A stretch of 64,000 nt of DNA from Pleurodeles waltl (GCF_031143425.1 NC_090437.1:1181198863-1181262862), one strand, 5' to 3'; shown: positions 31,272 to 42,547, numbered from the stretch's first letter. The notes: generated from the letters alone by a model not told the origin. Translations and numbers: made by a program.

Positions 31272-32430
31272 TCAGAAGAGGGACCTGTCTATATGGGTCC
31301 TATGCTGGTGTGGGCTCTGCTTGATAGTAGGTAGCTGGCTCTCTACCTGGTCTATCCGCTGCCGGATATAGTGAAGCAATGCCCTGTCAGAGCAGGAGGG
31401 GGCAGCAGCAGGTGCATTCAGGGACCCTGATGTAGTACTCAGGAGGCTGTACATTGTGGCTGGAGAGCTGCTGAGCTGGATTCTGTTATGCCACGGGCCC
31501 CCCGGCCCGGGCAGGGAAACCGGTTAGGGCCTCGGTTGGAGTCGCGGTCTGTGTTTCCACCTGCGGAGCTCGCCGCGGCCCTTTTTTCAGGCCAAATATC
31601 ATCCGAAGCCCAGAAATGGACATCTGGCCTACCCATGTTCAGGGCGCAGCGCGGCTCCAACATTAGGAGTATGCACTCCCTCACTCCTCACTTACCTGGT
31701 GTCTTGCATTTTTTGGGGATTCTTTCTCTTTCTTTTCTCTAAGTAGGAGCCATATTATCTTTCTCCCAGCATGCCTTTCTTCTTTTCTTCTTCCCTGCAT
31801 GCATCTGTCTCCCTTTCTAATATGGCATCCTCATCTATCTCATTCTATAGCTTTTTCTCAATCCAACATGGCGTACTTGCTTTTTCCTGTATGTCACTTC
31901 CTGTTCAGGGGTTTTTAAGGAGTTGGATTCTTGTTCTACATGCGCTGCAACACTTTCTTTGGTGGTGATCACGCTCTGGTTATTTTCTTCCTATTCCAGC
32001 CTGTTTTTCCCAGCTTTCTTCTAGTTATTTTTTTCTGACTTGGAAGTCTGATATTTTGTACACGTCTTTACTTTTGTTCCAGGGAGTTCCTGTCATAGAG
32101 AATTTTTTCCTTTGGGGTTTTTCCTCTGGGACTCCTTCTGGAGGGCACGGACATCTGTTGACGTACCATCGTCAGCAGCACCGTGGCTACCGGAAAGGGC
32201 TGTCCTTACCTTGGTCAGAGCAGGACCTGCAAGAATCGAGGTCGTCCTTCTGTTCCAGCTGACAAAGGCCACAAGCGAAGTATGGACCGTGACAGATTCT
32301 GGGTCTAAGGCAGCTATTTCATCATCTTCCTCCTCCAGGACCACCAGCCACCGATATTTGGCCTGGATGTTCTCCACCCTTTGCCACCACAGATGGGCCT
32401 CTATCTTCTACCTGATTGGTGGTCATCTGC
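31272..32430 (-). pseudogene. Possible Myb/SANT-like gene fragment, split by solo LTR
   Basis: Read on the minus strand, 32,430-32,300 gives the end of a helical DNA-binding-like segment (WWQRVENIQAKYRWLVVLEE) and an acidic linker (EEDDEIAALDPES). After removal of the LTR at 31,484-32,294 the sequence continues as a Ser/Ala-rich stretch and an amphipathic helix (YIRQRIDQVESQL near 31,360), with one register change. This layout resembles the C-terminal half of transposon-encoded Myb-like proteins, but the DNA-binding helices are not clearly present. Assignment is tentative. Confidence 0.4.
31484..32294. mobile_element. Solo LTR (811 bp)
   Basis: Starts TGTTATGCC and ends CCGTGACA, giving TG...CA termini with an imperfect 5-base inverted repeat, and is flanked by GATTC on both sides (31,479-31,483 and 32,295-32,299). 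There is no internal region, so it is a recombined LTR of an unidentified element with 5-bp target duplications. Confidence 0.82.
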
Positions 32431-32479
32431 CTGGACTAGCTATATCAAGAAAAACATATAAAAAGCAAAACAAATTGTA

Positions 32480-33920
32480 AGCAATGCTCTGAACAAAAAC
32501 GTCTTGAAAAGTAGGTAGTGGGTGGCACAGTAGCACTACATTGCTGGTTCCCTAGGGACATTGAAATTTGATGTGATTATGATTAGGAGAGTCACAGGAC
32601 CAATTGTATTTGTTTACCCACACATGCCTCAAATTAAAAGCACTGACTGTGTGGTAGAAAAGAATGAAGGCAGAATAACACCAAATAAAAAAAACTGTGG
32701 TTTCGTTTTTTTTCTTTTAAAGGTTTTTCTAGTAACTAAACAGACACGTTTATTGGAAAAATAGAAATGAATTACCTTTCATTTATGAGTAAGGCATTAT
32801 GCACTATGGAGTATAAGTTGTTGTGCCAAATTAATGGAGGCGTGCTAGCCAGTGCTTCATGAACTTTGCTACTGTCTGCAGTTGGGGCAACTGTAGTTAT
32901 CTATCTTTAATTCCAATAGACCTGCTATTCTCCAAATGCCTTTAACATCATTTCTACCCTGACTCCAAAGAGGCAGATTAATGAATAAGATACGACACAC
33001 ATGTCATGTATAAAATGTGGATATATTTATCCTGTCTGTTGTAAGTGAACAGTGTGGAAACGATGCACTGTACTACAGGGAAAGGAATGGGGTGCAAAGA
33101 TTGTATTTGGCATGTGTTTTCACAGAGTATCCCTTACACCATAAAGTCAGGCACTTACTAGTTCTACTTTACATACTGGCCTCGCCCACCACCACAAATT
33201 ATTTCCAACAAAGTAATTCAAGGGAAATTAAACTTGACTTACTCTAATGCAGAGTAAGACAGAGGGATTGTGTGGGTAGGTAGCACTTTTGCTATAGAAG
33301 AGAGGGGTGTCACTGATCATCGAATCATTGTGTGCCTAAGCTTTGGCTTATTCAGTCACTGTATAGACTAAAGTATAAAGGGATGAATTTGAATAGTTTT
33401 AAAATAAATCTGTTCTGGGAAACCATGAAATATATTTTGGAAACACTTCACATAGCCATAAAAATGTGGCACATGCCAAGAATGGATTTTTCAATTTCTG
33501 TAGTAGGCTGTGATGGAAGAACTTAGGAAAGAATAAAGGAGTGAAGTACTAAGTGATGATTGAGTAAGCGAATGGAAAACAACACACCATGCGTGTTTGG
33601 TTTGAAAATGAATTAAAAACTTTGCAAATGCCACTGAAGCAGACACACATTGCATGTCCAAAACTGATGTTTCATGTATCATTTGAGTAGTATGTGAGAT
33701 TGTGTGCAGTGCTGTTGTGCCCCAGGGGTAGGGTGTGTGTTGTGTGATAGGTATGTGTGTGTAGCTGAAATATTAGTGTCATGGTACTGTGTCTGTGGTG
33801 TTGTGACTGGAGGTCCCGTGGCCAGAAGCTTCCCCACTCGGCTGTGCCCCCTCTCCGTCACCTGCTGGTGCTGATGCTGAAAACAGATAGTCATCACATT
33901 TGCAAGATAGCATTTCCATC
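32480..33920. other. Unassigned
   Basis: AT-rich sequence without a coherent frame, terminal repeat or RNA gene that I can recognise. Similarity to the Harbinger 5' region begins only at about 33,920. Confidence 0.4.
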
Positions 33921-33954
33921 ATAAATCAGACACCCACCCACCCAGCCACAGCAC

Positions 33955-33961
33955 TATAAAA
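33955..33961 (+). promoter_or_regulatory. TATA box of first Myb-like gene, copy C
   Basis: CACTATAAAACACCCACC matches CACTATAAAACACACACC in copy B (TATAAAA at 49,147). It lies about 180 bases before the ATG at 34,134. The inverted match in copy D is at 46,762-46,768. Confidence 0.6.
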
Positions 33962-34133
33962 CACCCACCCACATTAAACACAACACTTTACGAACATGAA
34001 AAATAGCCAAGAGATAGCCACACAAATCATAGCAACAACTACACACACCACGAACACTCATCCATACATGACGCACCCCACACCCCACCACATTATACAA
34101 CACCCACTGCACAACACACACCACACAACACCC

Positions 34134-35690
34134 ATGTCCCCACAAAGGCACTCTTGTTTCACAGATAAGGACTTGCGGGTCATGGTGGAGGGAAGAAATA
34201 GTCAGGGTAGAGCCACAACTGTTTGGAGCACAGGTACAGCAAATCGTCATTGCAAGGAAGATGGAGCTATGGTGGAGAATCGTGGACAGGGTGAACACCG
34301 TGGGACAGCATTCAAGAACAAAGGACGACATCAGGAAGAGGTGGAATGACCTACGGGGGAAGGTACATTCCATGGCAGCATGGCACCAGCTTGCCATCCA
34401 TAGAATTGGTGGTGGACCCCTACCTCCTCCTCCACAGCTGACAGCATGGGAGGAACAAGTCTTGGCAATACTGCATCATGAGGGACTTACTGGAGTAGCC
34501 GGAGGAGTGGACACTGGTGAGTCAAAATGTATTACCTATCCCCCCAGATACCTGCATGCTACCACCACCCCTCACCCTGACACCCACCACTCCACTCCAT
34601 TCCACACAGTGCACCACCACAATTGACTAACCTCAATGCCAAGCCCTACATTCCATACCCACTGCATGAACATTCCTTCCAGCCCTGCATGTACACACAC
34701 CACCAATGCATGCACAGCATGGAGAACGAACAATCCCACAATACATCACCATACACAAACAAAGGTGGCAGGGCAATAGCAACGATATAGGGGAAGCTAG
34801 GGATGTCGAAAATGTCACAGACATGTAGCATAATATACCACTTACAGCCCCACAGGTGCCCCAGCCAATCGCAGTGATGAGGAGGTGCCACGGCTACCCA
34901 GTTTCTCAACAAAAGATGCCCCCAGTGATGACAGTAACTCTGGACTTCTGGATCTGGATGAACTACCGGGCCCATCAGGGACCACTGGTTAGTCGGCAAC
35001 CCCAGCCCACACCCACTTCACCACAGAGCCCCCCTCTTCAGTATCCAACACCACAGCAGCCACCCAACGTCCCCAAACCTATATCCCCAGGACACCTCAA
35101 TCAGCAGTGTGCCCCCCCTGTACAGGGACCCCAGTCCACACCTCACAGCCAAGACAATCAGGGTCCTGGGGTCAGTGGCAGTGGGAACACTGTTCAGGGG
35201 ACACAGCACAGGGGGCCAGGGATGGTCCTGGGGCAGCTGTGCACCAGGGGGAGGACAGGCCCAGGGAACCGACTGGCCAGGAGTCACTCACCAATTTCCT
35301 GGGGCCTTACCAACAATCCCAGGACAAGATGGGTCAGATTCTTAACATCATGCAGGAGAGCCAGTGGCTGCAGAAGGTACACCATCAGGAGATCAGGAAA
35401 GATTTGCATGCCATCAACACCACCATGGTCTCCATAGCAGGGGTACTGGCAGAAATGGCCAACTTCATGAGGGACTACACAGCACACCAGCAGGCCCCTT
35501 CCACTATCCATTCAACTGAACAGCCCTCCACATCTGCTTCAGCTAGTGGACAGGAGGCTCTGCCACAGGACCCACAGGCCACCAGCACCCCTCCCCCTGC
35601 AGAAGGTGAACCACCCCACAAACTTTCCCTGCAACTCAGATGCCAGAGACACTTGCCAAGACTAACACCACTGCCAGGAAATGAGACCCT
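34134..35690 (+). pseudogene. First Myb/SANT-like gene (Myb-A), copy C
   Basis: This is a relic of the transposon-encoded DNA-binding protein related to NAIF1-type Harbinger Myb proteins. Exon 1 (34,134-34,516) begins MSPQRHS, loses frame within the first helices, and recovers as TKDDIRKRWNDLRGKV near 34,310, the last trihelix-type helix. It is followed by PPPPPQLTAWEEQVLAIL and a GTGAGT donor at 34,517. Exon 2 starts at 34,856 after CACAG, with acidic Ser-rich sequence, a Gln/His/Pro-rich linker and a helical segment with IRKDLHAINTTMVSIAGVLAEMANFMRDY near 35,400. Only its 3' UTR is interrupted by the LINE. The poly(A) signal now lies 6 kb away at 41,856. Confidence 0.78.
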
Positions 35691-35710
35691 CCTGAATGTC
35701 CCCCTTGTGT

Positions 35711-35722
35711 TCCACTCTGTCA
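35711..35722. repeat. LINE target-site duplication, left
   Basis: TCCACTCTGTCA is repeated at 41,697-41,708 on the other side of the LINE. The rejoined host sequence aligns with the 3' UTR in copy B near 50,850-50,890. Confidence 0.85.
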
Positions 35723-35969
35723 GTCAGTCAGTCAGTCAGTCAAATAACTTTATTCGGCAATTGCCATAAAAGTACAAACCAAGACACATTTCCCAATCTA
35801 TAAATAGTAAAATAAAACTTTAAAACCATTACTGGAAGCACCAGATGAACATCCAATCTGAAACCCCTTGACATACATAGATAAATATACTAGACATGAT
35901 TAAAAATCACAAAGTCAGAAAAGTACAAATGTTAGCGTTAAAAAGATATACTATACGTACATAAAATAT

Positions 35970-38900
35970 TTAAAAAGGAGTAGGCCTTTTCCTAATACGT
36001 AAAGAAGCTGTGACAAAGTCTAATACATGGTGACAAATTTGGATATTAGGCAATCTCTGAAGGTATAGCAGGGCTTCCTTATAATGAATAGGTCTAAAAA
36101 GACGTAACGTGGGTAAAATAAAGGCCCCTCTAGGTGCAGCATATAAAGGGCAAAGAAGAAAAAAATGCAAAGTGCTCTGGGTTGATTTGGAGTCACAGGG
36201 ACAAAGCGGTAAATCCTTTTTCCAGAAACATGGTTCAGGGAAAGCTACCTTAAAATGAATTAGATTAAGTCTAAAAAGTGTTAAAAAGGAAATTATTTTA
36301 AAACTTGAAAACCAAGACAAATAGGGTTCAAGGCATGGAACAGTCACAATCCGAGAATAAGAATCAAAAGATTTCAATTTCAGGGAACTATAAAATCTCA
36401 GCTCTGATATGTGCTTGGAATAAGTAGACTTCAAAACAGACCTAGAGTTTGTGGTTAATAGATGGGGATCATCAAACATATATCTAAGCCCTAGGTTCTC
36501 AAAGGAGTTTTGCAGAAACATAAGCCAGGGAATCCTATTTGAGTATTCCAATTGAAGACAATCAGTGATACAGTCTTGGACCAAACTTGCCATAGGGTTT
36601 GACCGACATTTGATCCACAGCAGTACGGGAGCCATAAAGACCCTGTCCTCCAAAAAGCACTGACCCAGTTCTTCATGGCAGATTATGTTTGCGGTGCATT
36701 TTGGAACCAACAATAATCTGCGCAGGAATTTATTTTCTACACTCTGAAGAGACGGTATTTTATTATAGCCCCAGACGCCTGCCCCATAAAGGACTGATGC
36801 AGTGCATTTGGAATTATAAAGAGTTTTCAACTGAGCAGGGGGTCTGTGACCTAGTTTATTTGAAAAGCGAAAAATTGCTTCATTGTTCCTTATCAACTGT
36901 TGGAGCTTAAAATTAATGTGTGTCTTCCAGGACAAAAAAGAACTCATGTACATGCCTAGATAACAAAATTCTTTGACCTTATTAAGAGTGTGCCCTCCCA
37001 TAGAAAATAGTTTAGACTTTGTATTGCGTGGGCCACAAGTCATAACAAAAGTCTTTCGGTAATTTACTTTCAGATCCAGATTCAGCATAAAATCGTAAAA
37101 TACATCCAGTAGTCCCTGTAAACCGTTTGCAGTACGGGCAATTAAAACTGCATCGTCAGCGTATAATAAAACTGGAAGGTGTCTCTGACCCATCTTCGGT
37201 ATGTCCTTTGCATGTTTTAAAAGTGAATCATAGAGCCCATTTATATAAATCAAAAAGAGAAAAGGGGCTAAGATACATCCCTGCCTTACGCCCCTAGTTG
37301 ACGGGATGGGGGAGGTTCTCTGCCCATGTGAGCCGACCTGAACAGAAATTGTTAGGTCTGTGTGTAGGCGTTTAATAAGCTCCAATAGAGGCAGATCACA
37401 GCCTAAGGCTTCCAAAATTTGCCATAACTTTGACCTATTAACCATATCAAAGGCACTGGTTAGATCAATGAAAGCCATGTGAATAGACTCTTTTTTGACT
37501 GTCACATATTTGCTGAGTATCAGCTGCAAGTTTAAAACTTGCTCAACTGTGCCTACACCAGGTCTAAAACCAAATTGAATAGGGGATCAAATCTGGGCCT
37601 CGGACACCCAGTCTTCTAACCGGGACAAGATCACACTACCTAAAATCTTTGCCGTCTAATCAATAAGAGAGATTGGTCTGTAACAGGAAGGATCTTGTCT
37701 ATTACCTTTTTTAAAGATAGGAACAATAATGGCCGATTTCCATGAAAGGGGCACGTTACTGTTTACCACACTATTCAAAACATTTGTAACTAGCGGACCC
37801 AAAGATCAATTTCTGATTTAAAAAGATCAGCGGGAACCCCATCGGGCCGGGAGCTTTTCCCTGCCTTGATCTATTAATAGCATTTTTGACCTCGTGGAGG
37901 TCAAAAATAATGTTTGGGGCCTTAGTTTTGGAATCTAAATTGAAAAGTGCAGGAGGATTTACATGCGAATTCTCATAGATTCCTGAACAGAAGACTTTCC
38001 TAAAATGAGTTAACCAGACATCCTCAGTAATAAGACAGTCATCGGCCAAAGAGTGGTGACCAGAAAAGTATGAGTGATTAATCACTTTCCAAAATTTAGA
38101 AGTGTCCTTCTGCTCAGATGCAGCCAAAAGATCGCCCCAGACCCTGGACCTAATTTCTGATTTCCGTTTGTCAATGGCAGCCTTATAATCAACTCTGGCT
38201 AATTTAACTAATTGACGGGAGATAGGAACTGCTTTAAGTGCATCTTTGAGTTTTTTGTGGGCAGATGAACACGCGGAGTCGAACCATCTGTGGGCCGCCG
38301 GCCCCTTCGCAGGCCTGTCCACCGCCAAGGCGCGTGAAATGTCAGTGCTTAAAAATTAAAATTCACGCACTATGCGGTCAGAATCTAACTGCTGGGAGAG
38401 ACACATCTGAATCGAGTCCGACCTACTTCTTACAATTTCCTGGTTAAAAAGTTTTGGATCTATTTTGTCCCATTTTAAACGTATGCCACAGTTTGGATTA
38501 TAAACAGTAGCAGCGCTCAAGCTTTTATTTTTGGGTGCCTGAATAATTTTTAGGTCCAATATAATACTAAGGGGGTTATGATCACTCGCACAGTGGGGCG
38601 TAATCTTGAATTCTTGAATTACGTAAAAATCAGAGGAGCTGATAAGTATGAAATCGATAATACTCCCCCTCAAATTCCCTGTAAAGGTTGGTATTTTGCA
38701 GGCGTCAGGGGCCAATTTCTCGGTAACATGGACCAAGTCAAATTTACAAGTAAAAAGGTTTAAGGCATCTCCTTCAGATGTATGGTTAAAATGAAATACT
38801 GACTCTCTGCCCTCAGCAGGAAAGGCACACAGGTCCATGTGTTCTTTGCTGCACAGAGGAGTGTTGAAATCGCCCACCCATAAAATAATTAGGTCACTAT

Positions 38901-39448
38901 TCTGCAAAGCATGTGAAGAATCTATAAAATCCGTTACCTCTTCCAAATGACCCATAAGGAGGCCCCGAGGGATATTGTTATAAAAGTTTAAAATAAGGAT
39001 ATCCTTTTGGCCGCAAATAGAGACTAGGACAACCATAAAATAAAGGGAAGACCAGATTAAAGACACTTTTAAAAGCGGGAGATGTATGGAAACGAGAACT
39101 AAGAGGCCGCCACTAGCTCTCCCCATCTGGGAGGTTAATGCCGGCTTACACAAAGAGGTGAAACCGTTCAGGAGGAACGTATCTTTGGACCAGGTCTCCT
39201 GTAGACAGATTATATCGTAGGAGGAAATGAAGCTCTTCCAGTCCGAATTGTCAGATTTAGATCGCAACCCTGCTATGTTCCAGCTAAGCAGAGTTAATGG
39301 TCTAGACACAGGACATGGCATTAGAACTTTAGTATTTATAGGAGCTTTTAGGTCCAAATCAGGCTTTCCTGTGTCCCAGATACATTCAGCGTGGACATTC
39401 CCAGCCTTTGGTCTCTCCTTTTTAGAAGAACAGGGGTGGGTCACCGAT
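35970..39448 (-). pseudogene. LINE ORF2: endonuclease and reverse transcriptase
   Basis: Reading from 39,448 down, the AP endonuclease shows LLSWNIAGLRS near 39,280, LQETWSKD near 39,190, VGDFNTP near 38,860, IDFILIS near 38,650 and ASDHNPL near 38,580. The frame meets a TAA at 38,356, continues in the same register to a GKAPGP block near 37,830, is shifted between about 37,850 and 37,530, and then gives the RT core: FIDLTSAFDMV, GVRQGCILAPFLF, and LLYADDAVLIA (catalytic YADD near 37,150). A Cys-containing C-terminal region (PLCPCDSK, then LHFFLLCPLY) is near 36,150. The encoded protein would nick DNA and copy the LINE RNA into the genome. This copy is inactive. Confidence 0.9.
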
Positions 39449-39450
39449 AG

Positions 39451-40779
39451 TCAATCGTTCACGTCAAGGTGACTGAGAGTCGAGAACCGGTTGCTAGAGG
39501 GTACATTTACCTGTAAATGAAGCCTTTCAAAATCTGGTCTGCGAATACTAGAATTAGTGACAATGCGGTTTGGTAGGAGCACAGGGTCGTAAAAATGATA
39601 CAGGGGATGTATTTGAATCCTGTTAGTTGACATTTTACAGTAGTCCAAATTGGTCAAAAAATTGTCTACTGAACGAGGATTAGCAAAATTTAAATCAACA
39701 TAGTCTCCCTCCTCCAATACTTTGGAGTGTCCTACCCTCCTCACTCTTCGGGCCATGAGAATCTTATCATTGTGGAAACAATTGGATTTGAAATTGAAGT
39801 TCAACCAGTGACCAGCTTTTCTAATTAGGGAGTGGGTATCTTCTTGTTTGGAGCACTCCAGAGGAGGAACATTTGAGAGAACCAGAACGTACGGGTTGCA
39901 GGCAGGTGGTAAATGTAAAGAGTCTGCATGGTTAGTAAGTTTAGTAGGATCTTTGTCATGCGTTCTAGAGGAATAAACTTCCCTTACCGGCCCTGATGCA
40001 GGGTTGTCAGCGAAAGGTCCTTGACCAGAGACGGTTCGTGGATCAGGCAAAAAATTACTTACTCCTTGGGGTACCAAAGTAGGGGGAGGAGTAGACTGAT
40101 GTGCTGGTTCGGGGCTATGAAGTATTCCGGTGCATAAAGGACCTGGTTTTAAAAAACTAGATAAAAGCCTGGTCACATCGTTACAAAAGCAATCGAGCTT
40201 CCTAGCGATCAAGGTGGAAATTTTTGCCTCAAGAGTTGCGCAAAAGGATTTGAGTGTCAAGTCAATAAAACTAGAAAGATCTTCAGGAGCATCCTTACTC
40301 GGAGGGCATTCGGGGAAGGAGACCAGGGGGATTGGGGGTTGGTCACTATGGGCCAGGTAGGTAGGTAGATTCTTATTGGAGCCCAGGGCCTTTTTTGTAT
40401 TTTTCAGCTTTTTCCCGGCTCTCCTCTTCTTCAAAGGGGGAGAATCGGCCTGAGAGCAAGAGCTTTCAGGAGGAGGAATAGCTAAAAGGAGAGAAGAATT
40501 AATTTGGTCAGTAGTGGGGAGTATATCGGCGCCCAACTGGCTGGTATTCAGAGGCGAGATCAGTGATGAAGGACCAGTCCTTGGAAAAGTGGAAATATGG
40601 ATGGTAGGTTCCAAGGGGGGGTGTTGAACAGTACTTTGGACAGCCCCAATCCTTTCTTCTACATGTTCAAGTTCGGATTCAATGGCCCCCATCACAGAAG
40701 ATAAATAACTAGTAATGGAGGACTGAAGGGAGCTGGACCCGGCTTCCCCCTTCTGAACATTAGACTTTCTTTTCCCCAT
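39451..40779 (-). CDS. LINE ORF1 protein
   Basis: An intact frame of about 442 codons starts at MGKRKSN (40,779); an upstream in-frame ATG at 40,833 is less likely because it would precede a Cys-rich, poorly supported stretch. The N terminus is basic, then a Ser-rich helical segment (SYLSSVMGAIESELEHVEER) could form a coiled coil. A Pro/Ser-rich middle and a basic patch (LKKRRAGKKLKNTKK) follow. A C-terminal globular region begins at about residue 300 (PYVLVLSNVPPLE, RRVRRVGHSK). No zinc knuckles are seen. By analogy with other LINE ORF1 proteins it should bind element RNA. ORF2 follows in the same register directly after the TGA at 39,451. Confidence 0.8.
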   Translation of the reverse strand: MGKRKSNVQKGEAGSSSLQSSITSYLSSVMGAIESELEHVEERIGAVQSTVQHPPLEPTIHISTFPRTGPSSLISPLNTSQLGADILPTTDQINSSLLLAIPPPESSCSQADSPPLKKRRAGKKLKNTKKALGSNKNLPTYLAHSDQPPIPLVSFPECPPSKDAPEDLSSFIDLTLKSFCATLEAKISTLIARKLDCFCNDVTRLLSSFLKPGPLCTGILHSPEPAHQSTPPPTLVPQGVSNFLPDPRTVSGQGPFADNPASGPVREVYSSRTHDKDPTKLTNHADSLHLPPACNPYVLVLSNVPPLECSKQEDTHSLIRKAGHWLNFNFKSNCFHNDKILMARRVRRVGHSKVLEEGDYVDLNFANPRSVDNFLTNLDYCKMSTNRIQIHPLYHFYDPVLLPNRIVTNSSIRRPDFERLHLQVNVPSSNRFSTLSHLDVND

Positions 40780-40965
40780 ATTTGGTAACAAACTCACACA
40801 GTATCTGAAACAGCACCCCGATGGAGATTCCACAGGCAGAAGAAGTAGACGTTAGGGGGGGGGCCCAGCCCGGCCTCTTCCGGTTGATGACGGGCGAAGG
40901 ACGGGCCCGCCCTTGGCCCGGGCTTCGCCCGGGCGCCGCCCGCGCGCTTCCCGCGCAGCGGGAGT

Positions 40966-41480
40966 GCGGTACAGATTTAAAGGGCTCCTGCCCCTCCTCC
41001 GGTCACAGCGCTTCCCGCGACGGCGGGAGCGCGATTTACAAAATTAAAGGGCTCCTGCCCCTCCTCCGGTCACAGCGCTTCCCGCGACGGCGGGAGCGCG
41101 ATTTACAAAATTAAAGGGCTCCTGCCCCTCCTCCGGTCACAGCGCTTCCCGCGACTGCGGGAGCGCGGTACAGATTTAAAGGGCTCCTGCCCCTCCTCCG
41201 GTCACAGCGCTTCCCGCGACGGCGGGAGCGCGATTTACAAAATTAAAGGGCTCCTGCCCCTCCTCCGGTCACAGCGCTTCCCGCGACGGCGGGAGCGCGA
41301 TTTACAAAATTAAAGGGCTCCTGCCCCTCCTCCGGTCACAGCGCTTCCCGCGACGGCGGGAGCGCGGTACAGATTTAAAGGGCTCCTGCCCCTCCTCCGG
41401 TCACAGCGCTTCCCGCGACGGCGGGAGCGCGATTTACAAAATTAAAGGGCTCCTGCCCCTCCTCCGGTCACAGCGCTTCC
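40966..41480 (-). repeat. Promoter-like tandem monomers in LINE 5' region
   Basis: Units start (GGGCTCCTG) at 40,982, 41,049, 41,116, 41,181, 41,248, 41,315, 41,380 and 41,447. Spacings are 67, 67, 65, 67, 67, 65 and 67 bases. Two unit types alternate: one ends GATTTACAAAATTAAA, the other GGTACAGATTTAAA. Together they form an AAB higher-order unit of 199 bases. Each unit holds the inverted repeat CTTCCCGC...GCGGGAG. The array sits upstream of ORF1 on the LINE's own strand. Confidence 0.93.
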
Positions 41481-41696
41481 ACTGATGGTTTTGTCCCCAC
41501 GAGCTGTGAACACCGAACAAGCTATAAATGCTTACGGCCTCATAGCACTCAAAAATTAAATGTATCCCCCTAAACTGTTACCCCACACCCTTTTAGAGGC
41601 AGATGACGGACAGCACACCGATCATGTAACTGTGCAACAGGTCCGCATGTGACAAGCTCCTTGACTCCGACCTTCCAAAGATGGCTTCCTTCGGTG

Positions 41697-41708
41697 TCCA
41701 CTCTGTCA
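41697..41708. repeat. LINE target-site duplication, right
   Basis: Second copy of TCCACTCTGTCA. The Harbinger 3' UTR resumes here. Confidence 0.85.
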
Positions 41709-41855
41709 CTTTGTCCACTTTGAACTGCCATTGCTCCCCTTCCTATGGCCCCTTGGACACTAGACCTGTACTACAAACAGACTGGACCACTACCCTGGAC
41801 TTTCTTCTACCATCACCCCATTCCATTGTACTATTCCTTCTATATTTTTCACTTC

Positions 41856-41861
41856 AATAAA
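41856..41861 (+). terminator. Poly(A) signal of Myb-A gene, copy C
   Basis: CAATAAACACCCTTGAA matches AAATAAACACTCTTGAA at 51,021 in copy B, so this is the conserved end of the first Myb-like transcript. Confidence 0.65.
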
Positions 41862-42154
41862 CACCCTTGAACACAACTTGAGCGACAGTGATTTATGTGA
41901 CAAAAATGTGCAATAATATCAATAGTAACATCTTGTTCAATTGTACTGAACTTTGTGATTGCATACAAATATTGGCCTGTAGCTGTCTGTAGTCATCATA
42001 TCAGTACACAGTTGTAATAACACCAACATCTGCAAAATGAGAAGGCATAGGTGTCAGTCAGTTGAGATTTAAAGGACGTGACTAACATCATGCTACAGCC
42101 TCTGAAAAGATAAATAATCAGAGGAATGGTCAGTTTCACTGTCTTATCTTTGTG

Positions 42155-42531
42155 TCATTGGAAGTATTGCCGTATTACTGATGTCCTGTTGTCCACATCC
42201 CCATCCTCTGCCTCCTCGTCCTCACTGTCTTCAGGGTCCACTGCTGCCAAAAGAACATTTTCACCCTTCTGTAGATAGGGCACATGTCGTCTGACAGCAA
42301 GGTTGTGCAACATGCACAATACAATAGCTATCTGGCAGACCTTCTCAGGGGAGTAACACAGGATCCACTTGTCAGATGGAGGCATCTGAACCTGGCCTTC
42401 AGGAGGCCGAAGATTCGCTCAATTATCTGCCTGGTTCGCCTATGAGCATCATTAGAACTATTCTCAACCCCTGTCCTGGCATGCCTCACAGGGGTCAGAA
42501 GCCAGGACAGGTTTGAGTAGCCGGAGTCACC
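42155..42531 (-). pseudogene. HARBI1-type transposase, last exon, copy C
   Basis: Only the final exon remains. It begins after a TTCTTGCAG acceptor at 42,532 with GDSGYSNLSWLLTPVR, and carries RRTRQIIERIFGLLKAR (catalytic Glu) near 42,410 and the C-terminal block YSPEKVCQIAIVLCMLHNLA near 42,340. It ends in an acidic tail and ...RQYFQ. The upstream exon with the two catalytic Asp residues is missing, because the intron is cut 16 bases before the acceptor by an LTR. The register changes near 42,385. Confidence 0.82.
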
Positions 42532-42547
42532 TGCAAGAATTGAGGTA

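Larger units (their letters stand above)
35723..41696 (-). mobile_element. Full-length two-ORF LINE (5.97 kb)
   Basis: This is a minus-strand non-LTR retrotransposon with a (TGAC)n tail at 35,723-35,741, a poly(A)-like AATAAAG next to it, ORF2 (endonuclease and RT), ORF1, a GC-rich tandem-repeat 5' region and a 12-bp target duplication. Only a few lesions are visible (one in-frame stop and one or two frameshifts), so it is relatively young. The EN and RT motifs place it among AP-endonuclease LINEs of the jockey/L2/ingi-like side, but I cannot fix the clade by eye. Confidence 0.9.
33920..42547. mobile_element. PIF/Harbinger element copy C (interrupted)
   Basis: This contains the first Myb-like gene (plus) and the last exon of a convergent transposase (minus), in the same order as copy B. 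Its left end is truncated: no GGCCCTCATT terminus is seen before 33,920. A full-length LINE (35,723-41,696) sits in the 3' UTR of the Myb-like gene. On the right the element stops inside the transposase intron, where a minus-strand LTR begins at 42,548. Confidence 0.82.

Noticed and set aside
36689..36910. Short plus-strand open frames across the LINE
   Set aside because: They are shadows of the minus-strand ORF2, which shows clear RT motifs.
40966..41480. CRISPR-like regular array
   Set aside because: The units are contiguous with no variable spacers. It is a tandem repeat in the 5' region of a LINE in a vertebrate genome.
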